Part shown: one piece after another, positions 6,750-12,238 of the stretch
How positions within the stretch are numbered: position 1 is the first letter of the stretch
How the letters are laid out: every line of letters begins with the position of its first letter
Origin: Sediminibacterium ginsengisoli
Lineage (GTDB): Bacteria > Bacteroidota > Bacteroidia > Chitinophagales > Chitinophagaceae
Assembly: GCA_945860335.1 (NCBI GenBank)
Contig: CAMAQW010000036.1
Span: 1-12,238, forward strand
DNA: 12,238 nucleotides
Direction: 5' to 3'
The notes under the pieces: model-generated
Database searches by the model: none
The model's input: only the letters and a program-made list of their open reading frames with translations
What the model was told of the DNA's origin: nothing
Translations under genes and position numbers: made by a program

Positions 6750-8975
6750 TTAAGACTGAAACCGAGAAACCAAGAGTTTAATGGCATCAAATCCAAAAGC
6801 AAAGGCCTTTACGGTGTCTGAAACACTAGACTCTTTTTTTGTTGAATTTCTGTTCAGGTTATCGCCTTTTTTATCCAACTGTTTTTTTATGTCGTCCGCT
6901 TCTTTTTGCTTTTGCTCCCAAGTTTTTTTGAGGTCATTTTCGATTTGTTCACTTTCACGTTTGAGTTCTTCTAAACGGTTTTTTAATTGTTCAGGATTTT
7001 CCTTATCATCATTTGATTTAACACCATCCACTCTTTCCAAACCTGTTGGCGTCATAATGTATTCTACATCATGATCATAATCAAATGATTCCGTGTCTAT
7101 ATTTCGGTCCCAATCATCTCCATCAAATCCATCATTGATCATAAATCCAGAATGTGTTTCTGATCGCCAGCCATTTTTATTAACACGCACATTTACCTGC
7201 GCCCATCCTTTGTTGGTAATTTTAAATCGCTTACCTACAGGAACCGCTATCGTCATAATAACGTGCTGGTTTCTAAATTTATCTGTTTTATTAATGGCAA
7301 TGCCTTTGTCTAAAAACAGCGTACTGTCTTTTTGTTGCAAATCAAAATTAATCAACGATGCCAGGCGTTCTGCTTCCTGCAAGGTTTTCCCATTACTGAT
7401 GCGAACATACTTTACTTCAAAACTATCAGAGGCCGCTTTTACAATACGGATGCGTAAATTTCTTACATATACTGTGTCTTGATCTAAAAAAGTAAAGGGT
7501 TCTATTTTTAACCAAGTATGGTTGTAATATTTAGGTTTCGGCTCTGCGCTTACTTCTAAATAATTCACTTTTGCATCAGGCAAGGTGAAAGTTTGTTCCA
7601 TCGGATCATTTTGCTTAGAAAAACTTTTGGTAAGGGTTGCAAAAAAGAGTGGAATAAATATCCAGCTCAGCGCCCATAGTGACCAAAAGCCACCACGCAC
7701 CCAAACATTTGCTTTTTTAATGCCCGCAATTTTTCGGATGATAGCCGTTACAATTCCTATCACTGGCACCCATATAAAAAATACGATAATGGCATAGGCA
7801 TACCAGTTGTGTGCGCCATCTTCCAAAATAAAACGGCGTAATGGAAGTAGCCCTGTTGCAACAATACCTACTCCAAATAAAGCCGCCAATATAGAAATGG
7901 TAATAATACCGAGTACAAAATATACAAAGGCCTTAAATAAGATAGTAATGGTTCGGCCTGCAAAATGCAAGCAACCTCCGCGCTGTGCAGGTTCTGACAC
8001 TGCATTTGTGGCTGTTGAAGCGGTTTGCGCCGCTTGCGCCTCGCTCGTTTTAGCTTGATTATACACCGAAGATCCCCAGCTTTGTGCTCTTTTGCCAAAA
8101 CCTTCCATATCAGTTTGAATGGTATTTTTAATGCTATTGATGTCTACCTTTTCGCCACGCATTTCCAATTTATCGGCTGTGGTTTTTGCTTCTGGAAGCA
8201 CCAACCAAAGTACGATGTATACAAATACAGCACTCGGGCTAAATGTTAATTCTATAAAATTAGGAAAGTCATCAAATTCCCAAAATTGAAACAAATGAAA
8301 ATGATTCCAATTTAATACAAGGAGTATGCTAGGCACTAAAAATAAAAGTCGAATATAAATTACTTTAACATCAAAATATTTAGACAAGCCTGCACACACA
8401 CCGCCAATTACTTTAGCATCAATGTCTCTAAATAATCTTTTTCGTGCACTACCAATTTGAGTAGTTGAAGTATTCGGAACAGCAATCCACAAGAGTACAT
8501 ATGCAAAAAGTGAAATACCAAATAGCAGTACCCATAATACGCGTACAAGTAGTGGATCTAATTTTAAATAATTAGCAATACCGGCACAAACACCACCAAT
8601 CACTTTGTTTTGCTCGTCTCGATAAAGTCTTTTAGGATTTTCGTCGTTGTCTGAAAACTGCTCCTGCTTTGGATTTGAGCTGTTTGCATTTGTAGTTGCT
8701 TCAAAACCATCCTGTGCTTCAAAATCGGCGGGACGACCAATACTTTCGATAATTAAACGCATGTCATCTTCTGTGATGCAAACCGCGCCTTTTTTTAAAC
8801 GGTCGTCACAAAGTTCTGCAATACGACATTCGATGTCATTGATGATTTCATCTCTACCTTCTTCGGCGTCAAAATATTGACGCAAACTTTCTATGTATTG
8901 TTTTAATGTTTCGTAAGACGCTTCTTCGATAGGAAGGATACGACCTTGGAAATTTATATTGATTACTTTTTTCAT
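6750..8975 (-). CDS. membrane protein with N-terminal helical domain and two tandem PspC domains
   Basis: This 741-residue protein probably senses or stabilises the inner membrane. Residues 1-86 form a soluble helical region with conserved-looking EGRDEIINDIECRIAEL and ITEDDMRLIIESIGRPADF segments, similar in style to HAAS/anti-sigma-like domains. Two PspC domains follow, at about 117-168 (KRLYRDEQNKVIGGVCAGIA) and 179-262 (RLFRDIDAKVIGGVCAGLS), each with hydrophobic helices. Further predicted membrane segments lie at about 345-376, 391-414 and 428-448. Residues 455-640 are beta-rich and probably periplasmic, ending in an acidic patch (DGFDGDDWDRNID). A charged coiled coil (about 660-705) and a short C-terminal helix close the protein. 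PspC domains are named for the phage-shock response, but this large architecture is a Bacteroidota form of unknown exact function. It lies 20 bp after padR, so the two are co-transcribed and PadR probably controls it. The ATG at 8973-8975 gives the standard MKKVININFQG start. Confidence 0.9.
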   Translation of the reverse strand: MKKVININFQGRILPIEEASYETLKQYIESLRQYFDAEEGRDEIINDIECRIAELCDDRLKKGAVCITEDDMRLIIESIGRPADFEAQDGFEATTNANSSNPKQEQFSDNDENPKRLYRDEQNKVIGGVCAGIANYLKLDPLLVRVLWVLLFGISLFAYVLLWIAVPNTSTTQIGSARKRLFRDIDAKVIGGVCAGLSKYFDVKVIYIRLLFLVPSILLVLNWNHFHLFQFWEFDDFPNFIELTFSPSAVFVYIVLWLVLPEAKTTADKLEMRGEKVDINSIKNTIQTDMEGFGKRAQSWGSSVYNQAKTSEAQAAQTASTATNAVSEPAQRGGCLHFAGRTITILFKAFVYFVLGIITISILAALFGVGIVATGLLPLRRFILEDGAHNWYAYAIIVFFIWVPVIGIVTAIIRKIAGIKKANVWVRGGFWSLWALSWIFIPLFFATLTKSFSKQNDPMEQTFTLPDAKVNYLEVSAEPKPKYYNHTWLKIEPFTFLDQDTVYVRNLRIRIVKAASDSFEVKYVRISNGKTLQEAERLASLINFDLQQKDSTLFLDKGIAINKTDKFRNQHVIMTIAVPVGKRFKITNKGWAQVNVRVNKNGWRSETHSGFMINDGFDGDDWDRNIDTESFDYDHDVEYIMTPTGLERVDGVKSNDDKENPEQLKNRLEELKRESEQIENDLKKTWEQKQKEADDIKKQLDKKGDNLNRNSTKKESSVSDTVKAFAFGFDAIKLLVSRFQS

Positions 8976-8995
8976 GGATCAAAATTTTAAAGCAG

Positions 8996-9343
8996 TTATG
9001 CTTCGGTGTTAGGGGTTTGGGGTTGTGTTAGTAATGAAACGGCATTTGCCATATCGTTCCAAGTTTGTAATAAAACAGAGAATGCTTCTTTGCCTGCATC
9101 TGTCATTACAAAATATTTACGTGGTGGTCCACTCACACTTTCTACCCATCTGTAATTTAATAAACCCGCATTTTTGAGCCTGGTTAGTAGCGGGTACAAC
9201 GTACCTTCTAGAATGTGCAAATTGGCTGCTTTCATTTGGTCGATAATATCACTCGGATATACTTCACCTCTATTAATGATAGACAGGATGCAAAATTCTA
9301 AAACCCCTTTCCGCATTTGCGATTGTGTGTTTTGAATATCCAT
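8996..9343 (-). CDS. PadR-family transcriptional regulator
   Basis: This 115-residue winged-helix repressor belongs to the short PadR type. The DNA-binding domain fills residues 1-85: RKGVLEFCILSII (helix 1), EVYPSDIIDQMKAA (helix 2), EGTLYPLLTRLKNAGLL (recognition helix, 46-62) and the beta wing with SGPPRKYFVMTDAGKE (71-86). A C-terminal helix (about 87-105) should form the dimer interface. I chose the ATG at 9341-9343 because family members begin MDIxNTxxQMRKG. An in-frame GTG at 9361 would add six residues (MFQLTA) but lies inside the leader. It is the first gene of an operon with the PspC protein. A perfect 15-bp inverted repeat overlapping its promoter suggests it represses itself and pspC. 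The inducing signal is not visible. Confidence 0.94.
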   Translation of the reverse strand: MDIQNTQSQMRKGVLEFCILSIINRGEVYPSDIIDQMKAANLHILEGTLYPLLTRLKNAGLLNYRWVESVSGPPRKYFVMTDAGKEAFSVLLQTWNDMANAVSLLTQPQTPNTEA

Positions 9344-9372
9344 TGCTGTTAATTGAAACACAAAGATGGGAT

Positions 9373-9407
9373 ATATTTAGTACTATGCAAAACATAGTAC
9401 TAAATAT
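9373..9407. promoter_or_regulatory. perfect 15-bp inverted repeat, probable PadR operator
   Basis: ATATTTAGTACTATG (9373-9387) and its exact complement CATAGTACTAAATAT (9393-9407) flank a 5-nt CAAAA spacer. PadR repressors bind as dimers to such dyads, and this one lies 30 nt upstream of padR and covers the predicted -7 box. Autorepression is inferred from position. No T tract follows on the minus strand, which argues against it being a terminator in that direction. Confidence 0.75.
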
Positions 9408-9419
9408 TTTTTACACAAA
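9388..9419 (-). promoter_or_regulatory. predicted padR-pspC operon promoter
   Basis: On the minus strand TTTG (9416-9419) is followed after 19 nt by TATGTTTTG (9388-9396), which fits TAnnTTTG with one extra base. The -7 element lies across the centre of the 35-nt dyad, so a bound repressor would block RNA polymerase. The leader to the ATG at 9343 would be about 40 nt. Confidence 0.5.
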
Positions 9420-9424
9420 GTGGC

Positions 9425-9463
9425 AAAAAATACCTAACTGATTGTTTAGCAATTAGTTAGGTA
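9425..9463 (-). terminator. intrinsic terminator after the M16 operon
   Basis: TACCTAACTGATTG (9431-9444) pairs with CAATTAGTTAGGTA (9450-9463) over 14 positions, with one G-T pair, around a 5-nt loop. On the minus strand it is followed by TTTTTT (9430-9425). It lies 66 nt past the stop of the second M16 gene and only a few bases upstream of the padR -33 box, insulating the two units. Confidence 0.85.
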
Positions 9464-9529
9464 AATAAAGTTTTAACAAAATAATTTTAAATTCACGACT
9501 GGTTCGTATAAATCGAACGTAATTTACCC

Positions 9530-10810
9530 CTAAATCACCGTTAATTCGTAAAAATCGCCCGGTTGTAGGTAGGTATTTGCCAGACTTTGTAGCTCCTCGG
9601 GGGTTACCGATTTGATGGTTTCGATACTCTTATAAAAGTAGTTTTCGTCGAGTCCATTGAGCACATAGTTTTTCCAACGGCCTATCAGTTGAAACGGACC
9701 ATCCAAATCACCAAGCAGTGAGCCAATCATATAATTGCGCACCAAATCTAGTTCATCTTGAGCTACGGGCTCGTTACGCAGGATTTCCATTTCTTTAATT
9801 ACTTCTGCGATCGTAGCTGCACAAACATCACGCCCAGCTTCGGTGCTAATCATCCATGCACTAGCATGCACATGATTTTGAAAATAACTATGAATACCAT
9901 AGGTGTATCCTTTGTCTTCTCTAATATTACTCATGAGTCTCGATCCAAAAAATCCACCAAAGAGTGTATTGAGTACATGTGCTTTTTGAAAATCAGGATG
10001 GTGTCTATTTGGAAAAGGTCTGGCCATTCGAATAGCACCTTGCACACCATTTTCATCATTGATAATTTCTACCTTTTTTTGTGACGCTGTTACAACCGGA
10101 TGTTCCACCACCACTGGTGCATCTGCGTGCAAAGGCAGTGTGCCAAAGGCTTTGTTAAGCATCGATTCATAACCTGTAGGCATTTTTCCAGCAACAAAGA
10201 TTTTACAAGAGCCGTTTAAATAATACTGTTTATAAAAAGCTTTTAACAGATCCGTATTAAGCGCGTCATAATCTTCGGCGTTCGAATATGTGCCGTATGG
10301 ATGGTTAATTCCAAATAAATATTCATCAATTAAACGGTTAGCAATAAAATCACATTTTTGCAAATTAACAGACAAGCGCTGTTTTTGATTTTGAATATAA
10401 ATACCCAATTCTTGTTCAGGAAAAATGCTGGTTTCAATAATTTCACGCACCACCGGAAGTAGGGTTTCCAAATGTTTACTTAAACAGTGCAGCGTAATAC
10501 TTGCTGTTTCGTTGTAGCAACTTCTATTTAAATAAGCACCATGAAATTCAAAAAAATCATTGATTTGATAGGCCGATTTAGATGTCGTGCCATTTTTGAT
10601 TAAAAAATTGGTGGTAGCGGCTACCATGGGCTGCTTATCATACCAATTACCAGCGTCAAATACCCATTCTACCATCACCACGTCTTGTGCACCAGCGTTC
10701 ATGGCATATACCGGCACTTTATTGTCTAGGGTAAACCGGTCACAATTTTTTAGTTGCAAATCAAAATGAACCGCCTCTTCTATCGTTGGAAATATTTTTC
10801 TATCTAACAT
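9530..10810 (-). CDS. M16-family peptidase subunit lacking the zinc site
   Basis: This 426-residue protein has the M16B (pitrilysin/processing-peptidase) fold but not its catalytic centre. Where active members have HxxEH after the first strand, this protein has NFLIK (about residues 68-72, in TTNFLIKNGT), so both histidines and the glutamate are missing. It keeps the C-terminal half and the Arg/Tyr substrate-binding motif of M16 regulatory subunits (GSRLMSNIREDKGYTYG at about 288-305). By analogy with known bacterial M16B pairs and mitochondrial processing peptidase, it should form a heterodimer with the zinc-bearing protein encoded just upstream. No signal peptide is seen, so it is probably cytoplasmic. 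It begins 8 bp after its partner's stop codon, and the unit ends at a strong terminator. The substrate is unknown; peptide turnover is plausible. Confidence 0.93.
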   Translation of the reverse strand: MLDRKIFPTIEEAVHFDLQLKNCDRFTLDNKVPVYAMNAGAQDVVMVEWVFDAGNWYDKQPMVAATTNFLIKNGTTSKSAYQINDFFEFHGAYLNRSCYNETASITLHCLSKHLETLLPVVREIIETSIFPEQELGIYIQNQKQRLSVNLQKCDFIANRLIDEYLFGINHPYGTYSNAEDYDALNTDLLKAFYKQYYLNGSCKIFVAGKMPTGYESMLNKAFGTLPLHADAPVVVEHPVVTASQKKVEIINDENGVQGAIRMARPFPNRHHPDFQKAHVLNTLFGGFFGSRLMSNIREDKGYTYGIHSYFQNHVHASAWMISTEAGRDVCAATIAEVIKEMEILRNEPVAQDELDLVRNYMIGSLLGDLDGPFQLIGRWKNYVLNGLDENYFYKSIETIKSVTPEELQSLANTYLQPGDFYELTVI

Positions 10811-10818
10811 GTGATTTT

Positions 10819-12054
10819 TTATTGAGCGTGATACAAGAGTGTATTTGAATTGGTATTTGCAAAAATTTTATTGGCATAATCATGAATACTATCAATAGTA
10901 ATGGCTTGGTATTTTTGAAATTCCGTATTCATCATGCTAGCATCACCTAGTAATTCGTAAAGCGCAATACTACTTGCCCTACTCATCACACTCATATCTT
11001 CAAAAGCAATCACACTCTCTGTTCTATTAATAACTTTTTCTAGTTCTTTTGTTTCAATTTTTGTGGCTTTTAATTTTTCTATTTCTTCGTCTACAGCCTT
11101 CATTGCATTTTCCATAGAAACCCCTTTTACAAGTTTTCCATCTACCGCAACAAGACCTGCATCTAAACTTCCAAAATGATAACAATCGATACTAGAAAAA
11201 TATTGTTTTTCTTTTACCAGTGTCTGATACAACCTAGATGCAGCGCCACCTCCCAGTATTTCAGTGAGTAAATCGGCGGCGTAATAACCAGGTGATAAAC
11301 GGGCGTCCATATGCCATGTTTTTACAAAAGCATCGAGTGGCACATTGGCCTCTACTTCTAATTTTCTTGCTTCTGTTTGTAAAGGCTCAACGGATAATTG
11401 ACGTTCATATTTTTTGCCCATTTCGATAGGACCAAACCACTTTTCTGCCAAACGTTTTACTTGTTCCAACTTTACATTTCCTGCCACCACTAATATGGCA
11501 TTGACAGGACGGTAATGTTTAAAAAAGAAATTTTTAACGTCATCAATTTTTGCATTTTCTACATGCGACAATTCTTTACCAATAGTCATCCACCTATACG
11601 GATGCACGGTATATGCCAGTGAACGCATTTTATGCCATACATCACCGTATGGTTTATTGATATAATGTTCTTTAAATTCTTCACACACCACTTTGCGTTG
11701 TGTCGCCAAACTTTTTTCACCAAATGCCAAGCTTAACATTCGGTCGCTCTCCAACCAAAAGGCCGTTTCAATATTTTGAGCCGGCAACTGGCAATAATAA
11801 TTGGTAAGGTCATTGGTGGTATAGGCATTGTTTTCACCCCCCGCACGCTGCAGGGGTTCGTCATAATCTTTAATATTAATACTACCTCCAAACATCAGGT
11901 GCTCAAATAAATGGGCAAAGCCTGTTTGAGCAGGATCCTCGTCTCTGGCGCCCACATCATACATTACATTCACCACCGCCATGGGTGTTGAGGGGTCTTC
12001 GTGAACCAAAACCCTTAATCCGTTGTCTAATACAAAGCGATCGAATTGAATCAT
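10819..12054 (-). CDS. M16-family zinc metallopeptidase (catalytic subunit)
   Basis: With its start at 12054 this is a 411-residue M16B peptidase. The inverted zinc motif HLFEH (His48, Glu51, His52) is intact, and the third ligand is the glutamate of VVCEEFKEH at about 125-126, 73-74 residues downstream as the family requires. A second-half SRLYQTLVKEKQYFSS segment is also present. It should cleave small or unfolded peptides in the cytoplasm; no signal peptide is seen with this start. An upstream in-frame TTG at 12087 would add 11 residues (MYVLLQSILTI), but it lies upstream of the predicted -7 box (12073-12080), so it would not be on the mRNA. The ATG at 12054 gives the usual FDRFVLDNGLRV start. 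It is the first gene of a two-gene operon with the zinc-less M16 subunit. Confidence 0.95.
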   Translation of the reverse strand: MIQFDRFVLDNGLRVLVHEDPSTPMAVVNVMYDVGARDEDPAQTGFAHLFEHLMFGGSINIKDYDEPLQRAGGENNAYTTNDLTNYYCQLPAQNIETAFWLESDRMLSLAFGEKSLATQRKVVCEEFKEHYINKPYGDVWHKMRSLAYTVHPYRWMTIGKELSHVENAKIDDVKNFFFKHYRPVNAILVVAGNVKLEQVKRLAEKWFGPIEMGKKYERQLSVEPLQTEARKLEVEANVPLDAFVKTWHMDARLSPGYYAADLLTEILGGGAASRLYQTLVKEKQYFSSIDCYHFGSLDAGLVAVDGKLVKGVSMENAMKAVDEEIEKLKATKIETKELEKVINRTESVIAFEDMSVMSRASSIALYELLGDASMMNTEFQKYQAITIDSIHDYANKIFANTNSNTLLYHAQ

Positions 12055-12072
12055 AATAGTTAAAATAGACTG

Positions 12073-12080
12073 CAAAAGTA
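12073..12080 (-). promoter_or_regulatory. predicted -7 box of the M16 operon
   Basis: TACTTTTG followed by CA on the minus strand matches TAnnTTTG exactly, 18 nt before the ATG at 12054. No clear -33 TTTG is present. The position decides the start codon, since the alternative TTG lies upstream of it. Confidence 0.55.
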
Positions 12081-12125
12081 CATACAACCCTGTTAGCTAT
12101 TTTTAAAACTTGAACTATTCGGTAG

Positions 12126-12133
12126 TACCTTTG
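12126..12133 (+). promoter_or_regulatory. predicted -7 box of the right-edge gene
   Basis: TACCTTTG on the plus strand matches TAnnTTTG exactly, 25 nt before the ATG at 12159. It is divergent to the M16 operon promoter in the same 104-bp gap. The -33 region is weak. Confidence 0.5.
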
Positions 12134-12158
12134 TACCCATTATTTAAAATAAGCAAGC

Positions 12159-12238
12159 ATGCAATTAGCAGATTTATACCAAAAGGCACTCAATTTTGAG
12201 TTTTTGACCATCGAAGAAGGGATGTTTTTGTTTGAACA
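12159..12238 (+). CDS. mqnC: N-terminal fragment of probable cyclic dehypoxanthine futalosine synthase
   Basis: Only the first 27 codons are present; the gene runs off the right edge. The translation begins MQLADLYQKALN and continues FEFLTIEEGMFLFE, which resembles the start of MqnC, a radical-SAM enzyme of the futalosine route to menaquinone. The characteristic LxxKALN and LxxEEGxxL pattern is seen, but the radical-SAM CxxxCxxC site is beyond the window. The related MqnE has a similar start, so the exact member is uncertain. It is transcribed divergently from the M16 operon and has an exact -7 box 25 nt upstream. Confidence 0.65.
   Translation, partial: MQLADLYQKALNFEFLTIEEGMFLFE

Noticed and set aside
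6721..6752. Short inverted repeats just after pspC (GGTT...AACC and TAACCA...TGGTTA)
   Set aside because: Stems are only 4-6 bp with long loops and no T run directly after them, so they are not supported as a terminator.
7093..7482. 129-codon plus-strand frame inside the PspC gene
   Set aside because: It is the complement of a well-supported coding region and shows no domain of its own.
9344..9361. GTG start adding six residues to PadR
   Set aside because: Family members begin at the MDIxNT motif, and the ATG at 9343 is a stronger start.
12055..12087. TTG start adding 11 residues to the zinc M16 peptidase
   Set aside because: It lies upstream of the exact -7 box, so it would not be transcribed from that promoter, and the extra residues do not fit the family.

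Overview
This is an AT-rich bacterial segment that looks like ordinary chromosomal DNA from a member of the Bacteroidota, most likely near Chitinophagaceae or related soil and water lineages. The taxonomic call is inference. It rests on repeated exact copies of the Bacteroidota -7 promoter box TAnnTTTG just upstream of genes, start codons preceded by A/T-rich sequence rather than a Shine-Dalgarno motif, and a gene set common in that group (PadR with a PspC-domain membrane protein, paired M16 peptidases, ComB, a futalosine-pathway gene). I see no mobile element, CRISPR array, rRNA, tRNA, phage gene or recognisable defence cassette.

Layout, left to right. Positions 1-180 are non-coding and carry a plus-strand promoter for a small lipoprotein with a YHS-type metal-binding domain (181-498). 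This gene converges, with 2 bp between stop codons, on a 1262-residue SNF2-type ATPase that carries two SWIM zinc fingers (minus strand, 501-4289). Next, all on the minus strand, come comB (2-phosphosulfolactate phosphatase family), a strong intrinsic terminator, a short tail-less single-stranded DNA-binding protein, gcvT (glycine cleavage T protein), and a padR-pspC operon. The PspC protein has two tandem PspC domains and a long C-terminal periplasmic-type region. A perfect 15-bp inverted repeat upstream of padR overlaps its predicted promoter and is the likely autoregulatory operator. A second terminator separates this unit from a two-gene M16 peptidase operon (9530-12054), whose promoter-proximal gene has the HxxEH zinc site while the promoter-distal gene has lost it but keeps the Arg/Tyr substrate-binding motif. 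The right edge holds the first 27 codons of a divergent plus-strand gene that looks like mqnC.

The genes are mostly separate housekeeping or regulatory units. The clear functional pairs are padR with pspC (probable envelope-stress or membrane-sensing operon) and the two M16 genes (probable heterodimeric peptidase). The most informative structure is in the intergenic DNA: the PadR operator/promoter overlap, two compact terminators, and a series of -7 boxes that fix the starts of padR, the M16 operon and comB. I found no strong evidence for an undescribed multi-gene system.
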